This document shows, piece by piece, positions 18,884 through 27,906 of a stretch of 64,000 nt of DNA. Position numbers and translations under genes: made by a program. Numbering within the stretch: the stretch's first letter is position 1; every line of letters begins with the position of its first letter. The DNA lies in contig NZ_CP059218.1 in NCBI RefSeq assembly GCF_014252335.1, forward strand, positions 174,165 through 238,164. The letters run 5' to 3'. The notes under the pieces are model-generated. The model saw only the letters and a program-made list of their open reading frames with translations, did not search any database and had not been told where the DNA came from. This stretch comes from Blattabacterium cuenoti (GTDB taxonomy: Bacteria > Bacteroidota > Bacteroidia > Flavobacteriales > Blattabacteriaceae).

Positions 18884-19654
18884 ATGCGTAATTTTTTTAT
18901 CAAAAAAAAATTTGATCAATATTTTCTAAAAGATAAAAATATAGCACAAAAAATAGTTAATTCTTTATCATTAAATAATTACGATACAATAGTTGAAATA
19001 GGGCCGGGATTAGGTATTTTAACATATTTTTTACTACTAAAAACTGGAATTAAGGTAATTTTAATAGAAATAGATAAAGAGTTAATTTTTTACTTAAAAA
19101 AAAAATTTTTATTATCTAAATATCAAATAATTAATAAAAATTTTTTACACTGGACTCCAGAGGATTATTCCCTAAAAAAATTTGCAATAATTGGTAATTT
19201 TCCATATAAAATTTCTTCTAAAATCTTATTTCACATATTAAAATATAATCAATATATACCAGAATGTATAGGAATGTTTCAAAAAGAATTTGTTGATCGT
19301 ATTCGTTCTAAATGTGGTAATAAATCTTATGGAAGTTTATCGGTATTAATACAAATATTTTATAAAATAAAATATTTATTTAGTGTAAATAAACAAGTGT
19401 TTACTCCAATTCCAAATGTAAAATCAGTAGTAATATCTTTAAAAACAAAAAACATACATAATATAGATATCGAATTGTTATTTCAATGTGTTAAAATGGC
19501 GTTTAATCAAAGAAGAAAAATTTTAAAAAATTCTTTACAAAAGTTGACTAGAATAACGAATTTAAAAAACATTCCATTTATCAATAAAAGAGCAGAAGAA
19601 CTTACTGCCAAAGAATTTATGCAACTCATACAACAATTATCAATAGGAATATGA
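18884..19654 (+). CDS. rsmA: 16S rRNA dimethyladenosine transferase (KsgA)
   Basis: Dimethylates two adjacent adenosines near the 3' end of 16S rRNA during 30S maturation, using S-adenosylmethionine. The 256-residue protein has FLKDKNIAQKIV at the N-terminus, the SAM motif VEIGPGLGILT, and the catalytic NFPY sequence in GNFPYKISS (usually NLPY). The C-terminal helical part includes MAFNQRRKILKNSL. It overlaps folD by four bases (ATGA), so the two are probably translationally coupled. Confidence 0.96.
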   Translation: MRNFFIKKKFDQYFLKDKNIAQKIVNSLSLNNYDTIVEIGPGLGILTYFLLLKTGIKVILIEIDKELIFYLKKKFLLSKYQIINKNFLHWTPEDYSLKKFAIIGNFPYKISSKILFHILKYNQYIPECIGMFQKEFVDRIRSKCGNKSYGSLSVLIQIFYKIKYLFSVNKQVFTPIPNVKSVVISLKTKNIHNIDIELLFQCVKMAFNQRRKILKNSLQKLTRITNLKNIPFINKRAEELTAKEFMQLIQQLSIGI

Positions 19655-20532
19655 CACAATTATTAAATGGCAAAGAAATAGCCATCAAGATAAAACAAGA
19701 AATTTGTGAAGAAATAGAAAAAATCAAACATCAAAAAAAACGTCTTCCGCATCTTGGAATTATTTTATCTGGAAACAATGTAGAAAGCATAATATATGTA
19801 AATAAAAAAATTCAAGAATGCAAAAATATTGGACTTTCATGTTCGTTAGTTGAATTGCCAGAAAATAGTTCAGAACAAAAAATTTTAGAAGAAATATATA
19901 AAATGAATAATAATCCATTCATCGATGGTTTTATTATACAATTGCCACTTCCACAACATATTAATGTAGATAATTTAATTTTATCTATAAATCCAGACAA
20001 AGATGTAGATGGTTTTCACCCAGAAAATTTTGGTAAAATGGCACTAAATATGAATACATTTATTCCTGCAACTGCTTATGGAATTATAACCTTATTACAA
20101 AAATATAAAATTAAAATATCTGGTAAACATACCGTAGTAATTGGAAGGAGCAGAATTGTAGGATTACCAATAAGTATATTAATGAGTATACAAAATGATT
20201 TTGGAAATAGCACTGTTACATTAACTCATACATATACTAAAAATCTATTTTTTTATACAAAAAAAGCGGATATTATTATTGTGGCTGTTGGATCACCTGG
20301 CTTTTTAACTGGTAATATGATTAAAAAAGGAGCAATATTGATTGATGTTGGAATAAATAAAATCAATCAAGGAATTAAAACCATGTTGAAGGGAGATATT
20401 GATTTTGATAGTATTTTTGGAAAGGCTTCTTATATAACACCAGTTCCTGGAGGTATTGGCCCAATGACTATAATTATGCTAATAAAAAATACTATTAAAG
20501 CAGCTTATAAAAGATTATATAAATCAAATTAA
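19651..20532 (+). CDS. folD: Methylenetetrahydrofolate dehydrogenase/cyclohydrolase
   Basis: Bifunctional enzyme interconverting 5,10-methylene-, methenyl- and 10-formyl-THF with NADP. The 293-residue protein shows FIIQLPLPQHIN and NPDKDVDGFHPEN in the catalytic half, and the cofactor-binding VVIGRSRIVGLPIS and TPVPGGIGPMT in the C-terminal half. Its start overlaps the rsmA stop (ATGA). It is convergent with the last gene of the his operon (13-base gap). The product supplies formyl groups for purines and initiator Met-tRNA. Confidence 0.96.
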   Translation: MTQLLNGKEIAIKIKQEICEEIEKIKHQKKRLPHLGIILSGNNVESIIYVNKKIQECKNIGLSCSLVELPENSSEQKILEEIYKMNNNPFIDGFIIQLPLPQHINVDNLILSINPDKDVDGFHPENFGKMALNMNTFIPATAYGIITLLQKYKIKISGKHTVVIGRSRIVGLPISILMSIQNDFGNSTVTLTHTYTKNLFFYTKKADIIIVAVGSPGFLTGNMIKKGAILIDVGINKINQGIKTMLKGDIDFDSIFGKASYITPVPGGIGPMTIIMLIKNTIKAAYKRLYKSN

Positions 20533-20545
20533 ATCAAAGTTTTAT

Positions 20546-21154
20546 TTATTTATCTGTATTTCTATCTTGTAATATATCTATAACTTGATGTATAGAACAT
20601 TCTTTAACATATAAAAGAAGAATATAATGAAATAATACATCTGCAGCTTCATTTAAAAAATTTCTTATATTATTATTTTTAGATTCAATAATCATTTCAA
20701 TAGCTTCTTCTCCTAATTTTTGAGCAATTCTATTAATTCCTTGTTCTATTAATTTAACTACATAAGAATTTTTAATTTCTTTTTTGTTTTTGTTTCTATA
20801 AACAATTATATTTTCCAATTGAAATAAAAAATTGGGTTGATTAATTTCTTTCCAACAAGTATCCATTCCTGTATGACAAATTGGTCCAGTTGGTATAGCT
20901 TTAATTAATAAAGTATCTTGATCACAATCAATTAATATATCTTCTATTAATAAGTAATTTTTACTTATTTCACCTTTTGTCCATAATTTTTGTTTTGATC
21001 TACTATAAAAAGTCACTTTATTCAGCTTCACACTTTGTTCAAAAGCATCTAAATTCATATAACCAAGCATTAAAACTTTATTTGTTTTATTATCTTGAAC
21101 AATTACTGGAATTAATTTATTGTCTTTAAAAATATCTTTTGATATATAATACAT
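20546..21154 (-). CDS. hisIE: Phosphoribosyl-AMP cyclohydrolase / phosphoribosyl-ATP pyrophosphatase
   Basis: Bifunctional enzyme for steps 2 and 3 of histidine synthesis. The N-terminal cyclohydrolase domain (about 1-105) has GYMNLDAFEQS, the metal-binding DCDQDTLL region and the cysteine-bearing CHTG. The C-terminal pyrophosphatase domain (about 110-202) has the MazG-like GEEAIEMIIESK and NEAADVLFHYILLL stretches. The length of 202 is normal for the fusion. It is the last gene of the operon, 28 bases after hisF. Confidence 0.96.
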   Translation of the reverse strand: MYYISKDIFKDNKLIPVIVQDNKTNKVLMLGYMNLDAFEQSVKLNKVTFYSRSKQKLWTKGEISKNYLLIEDILIDCDQDTLLIKAIPTGPICHTGMDTCWKEINQPNFLFQLENIIVYRNKNKKEIKNSYVVKLIEQGINRIAQKLGEEAIEMIIESKNNNIRNFLNEAADVLFHYILLLYVKECSIHQVIDILQDRNTDK

Positions 21155-21182
21155 GTTATTATTTTTTAGTTATAGTTATTGA

Positions 21183-21941
21183 CTAATTAATCCTAATAGG
21201 AATTTTATGATAATGTAAATAATATTTTAATTTAGGTATCGTAATTTGTTTATAGTGAAAAATGCTAGCAGCTAAAGCTGCATCTGCTTTTCCAATTTGA
21301 AACACTTTACAAAAGTCATGTAATTTACCTGCACCACCTGAAGCAATCACAGGAATAGAAATATTTTCAGAAATTTGTTGAATTATATCTAAAGCAAATC
21401 CATTTTTTGTACCATCATGATTCATAGAAGTTAATAATATTTCTCCTGCTCCTTTTTCTGAACCTTCTATTGCCCAATCTAATACTTTATAATTTGTAGG
21501 AATACGTCCTCCATTTAAATACACAAACCAATTATTACTTTGATACTGTGCATCTATTGCTAATACTATACATTGTTGTCCATATCTTTTAGATAAAATA
21601 TTTAATATTTTTGGATTTTTAAAAGCTTCTGTATTAATGGAGATTTTATCAGCGCCCGCATGTAATAATAATTCAACATCTTGTTCATCTTTAATCCCTC
21701 CTCCTACAGTAAAAGGAATATTAATATGTTTGGCAATGTTTTTCACTAAACTAGATAATGTTTTTCTTTTTTCATTAGTTGCTGTAATATCCAAAAAAAC
21801 TAACTCATCGGCTCCTTGATTTGCATACCATTTTCCTAAATTAATTGGATTACCGGCATCTTTTAAATGTTTAAAATTAATGCCTTTTACAGTTCTGCCA
21901 TGTATAATATCTAAACACGGTATAATTCTTTTCACTAACAT
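21183..21941 (-). CDS. hisF: Imidazole glycerol phosphate synthase, cyclase subunit
   Basis: TIM-barrel cyclase that takes ammonia from HisH and makes imidazole glycerol phosphate and AICAR. I start at the ATG at 21941 (MLVKRIIPCLDI), which matches the family; a GTG four codons upstream would overlap hisA. The barrel has half-barrel repeats, with PCLDI and FTVGGGIKDEQD in the first half and LLTSMNHDGTKNG and IASGGAGKLHDF in the second. The catalytic aspartate of PCLD is present. The gap to hisA is five bases with this start. Confidence 0.96.
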   Translation of the reverse strand: MLVKRIIPCLDIIHGRTVKGINFKHLKDAGNPINLGKWYANQGADELVFLDITATNEKRKTLSSLVKNIAKHINIPFTVGGGIKDEQDVELLLHAGADKISINTEAFKNPKILNILSKRYGQQCIVLAIDAQYQSNNWFVYLNGGRIPTNYKVLDWAIEGSEKGAGEILLTSMNHDGTKNGFALDIIQQISENISIPVIASGGAGKLHDFCKVFQIGKADAALAASIFHYKQITIPKLKYYLHYHKIPIRIN

Positions 21942-21945
21942 AATA

Positions 21946-22665
21946 TTATTCACTCCATTTATTTAAATCTGATATTAATATTTTATTTTCATATATTGCT
22001 TTTCCAATAATAACCCCATAACATCCTACATCATGTAACTGACGAATATTAGTAATACTTGTTATTCCTCCACTCGCAATAACTTTCATATTTGGAAATT
22101 GTTTAATAATAGTTTGATATAATGACAATGAAGGACCAGAAAGTAATCCATCTTTTGAAATATCCGTACAAAAAATTTTATTTATTCCATATTTAATTTT
22201 TTCTTCTAAAAATTTCAATAATGAAATATTATGAAGTTGAGTCCATCCATTAGTTGCTATCTTATTATTTATAACATCTACTCCAAGAAGTATTTTATCT
22301 GTTCCATAAATATGGATCCAATTATTAAACATACTAGCATTGATTACTGCAATACTTCCAATTGTTGCTATGTGTGCTCCATTATCAAAAACTATTTTTA
22401 TATCTTCTTCTGTATAAATTCCACCACCAAAATCAATAGTTAAATTTGTATATGTGGCTATTTGATTTAAAATTTTCCAATTAATAATTTTTCTTTCTTT
22501 TGCCCCATCTAAATCAACTAAATGTAATCTATATAATCCATTATCTTCTATAAAACGTGCCATGTCTAATGGATTTTTTTTATAAATTGTTTTTTTTTGA
22601 TAATTACCTTGTATTAAACGAACACATTGTCCATCAATAATATCGATAGCTACAATAATTTCCAT
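21946..22665 (-). CDS. hisA: ProFAR isomerase
   Basis: Isomerises ProFAR to PRFAR by an Amadori rearrangement, step 4 of histidine synthesis. The 239-residue TIM barrel starts MEIIVAIDIIDGQCVRLIQG, with the catalytic aspartate in AIDI. Other family features are LHLVDLDGA, DFGGGIYTEED and VIASGGITSITNI. It sits between hisH (33-base gap) and hisF. It is homologous to HisF, as expected for this pair. Confidence 0.96.
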   Translation of the reverse strand: MEIIVAIDIIDGQCVRLIQGNYQKKTIYKKNPLDMARFIEDNGLYRLHLVDLDGAKERKIINWKILNQIATYTNLTIDFGGGIYTEEDIKIVFDNGAHIATIGSIAVINASMFNNWIHIYGTDKILLGVDVINNKIATNGWTQLHNISLLKFLEEKIKYGINKIFCTDISKDGLLSGPSLSLYQTIIKQFPNMKVIASGGITSITNIRQLHDVGCYGVIIGKAIYENKILISDLNKWSE

Positions 22666-22698
22666 ATTTTTCCTGATTTTTCCTGATGACTTATTTTT

Positions 22699-23292
22699 TT
22701 ATAATTTGATAAAATTTTCTAATATTTTTTGTCCAATAAAAGATGATTTTTCAGGATGAAATTGAACTGCGTAAAAATTATCTTTATTTATAGCCGAACT
22801 GTAATTAATAATATAATTGGTTTTTGCAATAGTATATTGTCCTAAAGGAGCATAATAACTATGTACAAAATATTGGTAACTATCATTTGGTATATCCTTA
22901 AATAAAGGACTTTTCAAATCGTTAATGGTATTCCAACCTATTTGAGGAATTTTTGGTTTTTTATTTTTAGAATTAAATTTTTTAATAGATAAATCAAAAA
23001 TGCCTATACAATTTGTATTACTTTCTTCTGATGTTTTACAAAGTAACTGCATGCCTAAACATATTCCTAATACCGGTTGTTTAAGTTGAGATAAAATAAT
23101 ATCTAATTTATTTTTTTTTAAATATTTCATTGCAAAGCTGGCCTCTCCAACTCCTGGAAGAATAATTTTTTCTGCATTTTGAATAGATTTTTTAGAATTA
23201 GTTACAATAGCATCTACTCCTATTCTTTCTAAAGAAAACAGAATAGATTGAATATTTCCAACTGGATATTTTATGATAATTATTTTATTCAT
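22699..23292 (-). CDS. hisH: Imidazole glycerol phosphate synthase, glutaminase subunit
   Basis: Class I glutamine amidotransferase that supplies ammonia to HisF. The 197-residue protein has the catalytic triad C78 (GICLGMQLL), H179 and E181 (QFHPEKS). The oxyanion region ILPGVGEASFAM is present. It lies in the usual order between hisB and hisA. It appears intact and of normal length. Confidence 0.96.
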   Translation of the reverse strand: MNKIIIIKYPVGNIQSILFSLERIGVDAIVTNSKKSIQNAEKIILPGVGEASFAMKYLKKNKLDIILSQLKQPVLGICLGMQLLCKTSEESNTNCIGIFDLSIKKFNSKNKKPKIPQIGWNTINDLKSPLFKDIPNDSYQYFVHSYYAPLGQYTIAKTNYIINYSSAINKDNFYAVQFHPEKSSFIGQKILENFIKL

Positions 23293-23310
23293 ATTGATGA
23301 TTACATTGAT

Positions 23311-24480
23311 TTATAATAATCCTTTTGTACTAGGTATTTTACTAGAATTGTTTCTATTAATAGCCATTTTTAAAGCCTTTGCAAATGCTTTAAAAATAGA
23401 TTCTATTTTATGATGTTCATTTTTTCCTTTAGAAAATATATATATATTACATTTAGCAGAATAAGAAAATGAGTTAAAAAAATGAAAAAACATTTCTGTA
23501 GATATTTGTCCAATTTTTTCTCGCACAAATTTTACCTTCCAACATAAATGACTTCTTCCTCCTAAATCTAATACTACAGTAGAGATACTATCATCCATAG
23601 GAATAGAAAAAAAACCATAACGATCTATTCCTATTTTATTAATAAGTTTTTTATTAATACTTTCCCCTAAAGCAATAGCAATATCTTCTATTGTATGATG
23701 TTCATCGACATTAATATCACCTTTTGCATACAAATCAATATCTATATTACTATGAAAAGACATTTGTTCTAAAAGATGATTTAAAAAACCTAATTTAGTA
23801 TTAATTTTAGCTTGTCCATTTCCATATAAATTAATATTAATTTTAATATCAGTTTCATAAGTAATACGCGTATATTGAAATTGTTTATTATAAATATTTG
23901 TATTATAAGAAAGAAATTCATAAATCTCTTTCCAATTATCAGTTTTTAATGATATAACATTTTGTAATTCATCTAAATTAATCTTATTTAATTTGATGAT
24001 ATTTGTATATGAAAAATGATTTTGTTGATTAATCCATATTGCTTTACATCCTAAATTTTTAGCTAATAAAACATCAGTAATTCTATCCCCAATTACAAAA
24101 GATTCAGAAAGATTATAATATGTTTTATTAAAATAATCAAGTAACATACCAACCCCAGGTTTTCTTGTTCTTACATTATCCTCTGGAAAACTTCTATCTA
24201 TATGAATGGCAAAAAATTGTATTCCTTCCGTTTCTAAAATTTTTAATAAATGATTTTGTATAATAAAAAAATTTTTTTCTGGAAATTTATCTGTTCCTAA
24301 TCCATCTTGATTTGTGACCATAACCAATTGGTAATTAAATTGAGATATTATTTTTGATAAAAAATATATAACTTGTGGATAAAATAACATTTTTTTTATA
24401 TTATCAATTTGATAATTAATAGATGGTTCTTGAAGAATTGTTCCATCTCTATCAAGAAACAATATTTTTTTCTTATTCAT
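23311..24480 (-). CDS. hisB: Histidinol-phosphatase / imidazoleglycerol-phosphate dehydratase
   Basis: Bifunctional enzyme for steps 6 and 8 of histidine synthesis. The N-terminal HAD phosphatase (about 1-165) has the nucleophile motif FLDRDGT with D10 and D12. The C-terminal dehydratase (about 195-389) has the metal-binding DEHHTIEDIAIALG and a later GKNEHHKIES. At 389 residues it is somewhat longer than the enterobacterial enzyme because of the linker. It overlaps the hisC stop by eight bases. Confidence 0.95.
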   Translation of the reverse strand: MNKKKILFLDRDGTILQEPSINYQIDNIKKMLFYPQVIYFLSKIISQFNYQLVMVTNQDGLGTDKFPEKNFFIIQNHLLKILETEGIQFFAIHIDRSFPEDNVRTRKPGVGMLLDYFNKTYYNLSESFVIGDRITDVLLAKNLGCKAIWINQQNHFSYTNIIKLNKINLDELQNVISLKTDNWKEIYEFLSYNTNIYNKQFQYTRITYETDIKININLYGNGQAKINTKLGFLNHLLEQMSFHSNIDIDLYAKGDINVDEHHTIEDIAIALGESINKKLINKIGIDRYGFFSIPMDDSISTVVLDLGGRSHLCWKVKFVREKIGQISTEMFFHFFNSFSYSAKCNIYIFSKGKNEHHKIESIFKAFAKALKMAINRNNSSKIPSTKGLL

Positions 24481-25543
24481 ATTCTTGCATTTTTTTTATC
24501 AAAAATCTATTTTCTTCATTTGTGCCAATAGTGATTCTTAAACAATTATTACATAAAAGAATTTGTGAAATATTTCTAACTATAATATTATTTTGTAATA
24601 AATATTTATAAAACTTATTTGGAGAACATGATAATTTAACTAATAAAAAATTTGCATCACTGGGATAAACTTTTTTAACAATCGGAATTGTTTTTAATGC
24701 TAATGACATGTATTTTCTTTCTGACAGAATTTTTTTTAAATTATAAAAAAATAAATCTTTATTATCAAGTGCTTGTATCGCAAGTTCTTGTGAAATATTA
24801 TTAATATTATACGGACTTTTTATTTTATTCATCCATTGTATAATAGCTTCTGAAGCTATTGCAATTCCAATTCTTAATCCAGCTAATCCCCAGGATTTTG
24901 ATAATGTGTGAATAATAATCAAATTAGGATATTTATCAATTTTTTTATAAAAAGATTCTTGATTAGAAAAATCTATATATGCTTCATCTAATACGATAAT
25001 ACCATTAAATTCTTCTATTATAGTTTCTATATCTTCTTTTTTTAAATTATTTCCAGTTGGATTATTTGGAGAACAAATAAAGATTATTTTACTATTTAAA
25101 TTAACAATTTTTCTAAAATGTTGAATATCTAATTGATAGGTTTTCTTTATTAAAAGAACTTTAATAACATCTACTCCATGAATTTTTCCACTTACTTCAT
25201 ACATACCATATGTAGGAGGAAAAATAATAGAATGATCTATCCTAGGTTTAGAAAAAATACGATAAATAATATCAATAATTTCATCACTACCATTACCTAA
25301 AAATATTTTTGAAGAAGAAATATTTTTTATTTCTGCTATTTTGTGTTTTAATTCAATTTGTAATGGATCTGGATAACGATGATATGAATTTAATGAAGAT
25401 AAAGGTGATCCAAAAGAATTTTCATTGGCATCTAAAAAAATAGCATTTTGGTTAAAACTATATTCTTTTCTTGCTGATAAATATGGATATAATTGTTTAA
25501 TATGATCCATTACTAAATTATTAATATCAAAATTACTATTCAT
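24473..25543 (-). CDS. hisC: Histidinol-phosphate aminotransferase
   Basis: PLP-dependent fold type I transaminase for step 7 of histidine synthesis. The 356-residue protein has the Schiff-base lysine K216 in HTLSKSWGLAGLRIG. Upstream features include SPNNPTGN and the cofactor-contacting DEAYIDF. It lies 12 bases after hisD and overlaps hisB by eight bases. Confidence 0.95.
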   Translation of the reverse strand: MNSNFDINNLVMDHIKQLYPYLSARKEYSFNQNAIFLDANENSFGSPLSSLNSYHRYPDPLQIELKHKIAEIKNISSSKIFLGNGSDEIIDIIYRIFSKPRIDHSIIFPPTYGMYEVSGKIHGVDVIKVLLIKKTYQLDIQHFRKIVNLNSKIIFICSPNNPTGNNLKKEDIETIIEEFNGIIVLDEAYIDFSNQESFYKKIDKYPNLIIIHTLSKSWGLAGLRIGIAIASEAIIQWMNKIKSPYNINNISQELAIQALDNKDLFFYNLKKILSERKYMSLALKTIPIVKKVYPSDANFLLVKLSCSPNKFYKYLLQNNIIVRNISQILLCNNCLRITIGTNEENRFLIKKMQEYE

Positions 25544-25555
25544 TATAATATTTAT

Positions 25556-26848
25556 TTATTTATTTAATCTAATATTAATAGATTTTTGATGTGCTATCAT
25601 TCCTTCTTCAATAGCCATAATATTGGCCGCTGTAGAAAGAGTTTCTAAACCATTTTTAGAAATTTGTTGAAAACTAATAGTTTTCATAAAACTATTTACT
25701 GATATACCACTATATGATTTAGCATATCCGTTAGTAGGTAAAACATGATTCGTTCCGCTGATATAATCTCCAATACTAACAGGAGAATAATTTCCTAAAA
25801 ATATAGATCCAGCATTTGTAATTTTGTTTGATAAATTAATAGAATCTTGACAACAAATCATTAAATGTTCTGGAGCAACTTGATTTATTATTTTAATGCC
25901 AATTTCTAAAGAAGAAACAACAATAATTTTACTATGTCTTAAAGATTCTTTTATAAGTTCACATTTAACCTTAATATATTCTAATTGTTTATTTAATTCT
26001 TGTTTTACTTTCTCAACCCAATTTAACTTATTAATAGTAACTAATAAAATGTAACTTTCTGCATCATGTTCCGCTTGAGACAGCATATCTGACGCTACAT
26101 ACTCAGGAACTGCTGTATCATCTGCTAATATAGCAACTTCAGAAGGACCAGCTGGCATATCAATAGAAACCATTCCATTTTGGAATACATTTTTTTTAGC
26201 TTCAGTAACATAAGAATTACCAGGCCCAAAAATTTTATATACTTTTGGAATACTCTTTGTTCCTATGGCCATAGCAGCAATTGCTTGAGCTCCTCCAACT
26301 TTATATATTTTGTTAATTCCAATATATTGAGCCGTATACAAAATAGATGGTGATATTTCACCATATTGATTTGATGGAGTACACAAAATAACATCTTTAC
26401 ATCCAGCAATTTTACTTGGTATTCCTAACATTAATACTGTAGAAAAAAGTGGAGCAGATCCTCCAGGAATGTATAACCCTATTTTTTCAATAGGAATAAA
26501 TTTTCTCCAACATCTTACTCCTGATAAAATTTGTATTTTACACTCTTTATGTAATTGCTTTATATGAAAAGAATTAATATTTCGAAATGCTATATCAATG
26601 GATTTTTTTAATTGATATGAAATTTTGGAATTAGCTATCAAGATTTCTTTTTTTGAAACTAAAAAATTTTTTAAATTACAGTGATCATATTTCTTTGCAT
26701 AATTTTTAATTGCTAAATCACCCTCACATTTTACATTATTGATAATAGATTTAACTTCTTGTTTAATTTTAATATTTTTTGTTGAATATCTATCAATAAT
26801 CAATTTCCATATATCCAATTGTGGATTGATGTGTACTTTAATATCCAT
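25556..26848 (-). CDS. hisD: Histidinol dehydrogenase
   Basis: Zinc enzyme oxidising histidinol to histidine in two NAD-dependent steps, the end of the pathway. The 430-residue protein has IYIPGGSAPLFSTVLM-type cofactor loop residues, the DMPAGPSEVAILAD segment, and the catalytic Glu-His pair in VAPEHLMI. Length is normal. It lies second in the operon, 15 bases after hisG. Confidence 0.96.
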   Translation of the reverse strand: MDIKVHINPQLDIWKLIIDRYSTKNIKIKQEVKSIINNVKCEGDLAIKNYAKKYDHCNLKNFLVSKKEILIANSKISYQLKKSIDIAFRNINSFHIKQLHKECKIQILSGVRCWRKFIPIEKIGLYIPGGSAPLFSTVLMLGIPSKIAGCKDVILCTPSNQYGEISPSILYTAQYIGINKIYKVGGAQAIAAMAIGTKSIPKVYKIFGPGNSYVTEAKKNVFQNGMVSIDMPAGPSEVAILADDTAVPEYVASDMLSQAEHDAESYILLVTINKLNWVEKVKQELNKQLEYIKVKCELIKESLRHSKIIVVSSLEIGIKIINQVAPEHLMICCQDSINLSNKITNAGSIFLGNYSPVSIGDYISGTNHVLPTNGYAKSYSGISVNSFMKTISFQQISKNGLETLSTAANIMAIEEGMIAHQKSINIRLNK

Positions 26849-26863
26849 ATATATTATTTATTT

Positions 26864-27745
26864 TTACAATATAATTTTTTCAATAGGAAGCACTAATATA
26901 TCTTGTGCACCAATAGTTTTTAAATTTTCCACAATTCCCCAAAAATCATTTTCATTCACTACTGAATGTACTGAACTACATTTAGAATTTGCTAATGGTA
27001 AAATTACAGTACTGGTGATACCAGGTAAATAAGATATTATTTTTTTTAATCTTTCATTAGGCACATTTAACAGTATGTATTTATTATTTTTTGCTTTTTT
27101 TACAGCTCTAATACGAAAAAGTAATTTATTCATAATAATCAGTTGATCTTGATCTAAATGAATATTAGATGCTAAAACTGCTTCTGATTGTAGTATAGTT
27201 TCTACTTCTTTTAATCCATTCATAAATAATGTTGATCCACTACTAACTAAATCACATATACAATCAGCTAATCCTATACCAGGTGCAATTTCGACAGCAC
27301 CAGATATTTCATGAATTTCTGCTTGTATACATTTTTCTTCGAAAAATTGTTTAACTAAAAATGGATAACTAGTAGCAATTTTTTTACCATATAAATCTTT
27401 TATATTTTGATATTTTAATGTCTTAGGAATAGCAATCGATAATCTACATTTTCCAAATCCTAAAGTTTCTTTAATTTTGATTTTTTTTCTTTTTTCTAAT
27501 AATACATTTTTACCTACAATACCTATATCAGCAACTCCATCTTCTAGATATTGAGGAATATCATCATCACGTAAAAACAGTATTTCTAATGGGAAATTGA
27601 GAGCAGTGGTTTTTAATTTATCTATTCCTATGTTTATTTCAATACTACAATCTTTTAAAAGCTTAATTGAGTCTTCATAAAGACGGCCTGATTTTTGAAT
27701 AGCTATTTTAAGTTTATCCATATATACATTCATACAATACAACAT
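26864..27745 (-). CDS. hisG: ATP phosphoribosyltransferase (long form)
   Basis: Condenses ATP with PRPP, the first and controlling step of histidine synthesis. The protein is the long form, with the catalytic PBP-like part (LKIAIQKSGRLYED, then PGIGLADCICDLVSSGSTL) and a C-terminal ACT-like regulatory domain of about 75 residues that binds histidine in this family. Feedback control is therefore probably kept at the protein level. The frame opens at an ATG at 27745; the inner ATG at 27721 (MDKLKIAIQKSG) fits the family better and gives 285 residues. A terminator-like hairpin lies directly upstream. Confidence 0.95.
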   Translation of the reverse strand: MLYCMNVYMDKLKIAIQKSGRLYEDSIKLLKDCSIEINIGIDKLKTTALNFPLEILFLRDDDIPQYLEDGVADIGIVGKNVLLEKRKKIKIKETLGFGKCRLSIAIPKTLKYQNIKDLYGKKIATSYPFLVKQFFEEKCIQAEIHEISGAVEIAPGIGLADCICDLVSSGSTLFMNGLKEVETILQSEAVLASNIHLDQDQLIIMNKLLFRIRAVKKAKNNKYILLNVPNERLKKIISYLPGITSTVILPLANSKCSSVHSVVNENDFWGIVENLKTIGAQDILVLPIEKIIL

Positions 27746-27750
27746 ATAGG

Positions 27751-27790
27751 AAAAAATAATAAAAGCTTACTTGTTTGTAAGCTTTATTGA
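27751..27790 (-). promoter_or_regulatory. Candidate his-operon attenuator hairpin
   Basis: On the minus strand a 9-bp perfect stem (AAAGCTTAC at 27785-27777 with GTAAGCTTT at 27770-27762) encloses a 6-base loop and can extend three more pairs past one bulged T. It is followed by a T-rich run (six T at 27756-27751), like an intrinsic terminator. It sits in the 5' leader, 30 bases before the likely hisG ATG at 27721. The gene on the other side is divergent, so an ordinary operon-end terminator is not expected here. A seven-codon frame with two adjacent His codons lies upstream (27833-27810). Confidence 0.42.
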
Positions 27791-27846
27791 TTATTGTTTA
27801 TATTCTCAATCAAATGTATTTATAATGATGCACATTATAACAAAAA

Positions 27847-27854
27847 CAAAGATA
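27847..27854 (-). promoter_or_regulatory. Candidate -7 promoter box for the his operon (TATCTTTG)
   Basis: The minus strand reads TATCTTTG, an exact match to the Bacteroidetes TAnnTTTG element. Transcription would start near 27840, just before the small His-His frame and the leader hairpin. No clear -33 TTTG at the usual spacing was seen. Confidence 0.35.
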
Positions 27855-27906
27855 ACAAACTATTTTGAATATTTTTATTTTCCTTATTTTTTACTAATTT
27901 AATTAC

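Noticed and set aside
26739-27032. 97-codon plus-strand frame across the hisD/hisG junction
   Set aside because: Antisense to two intact his genes.
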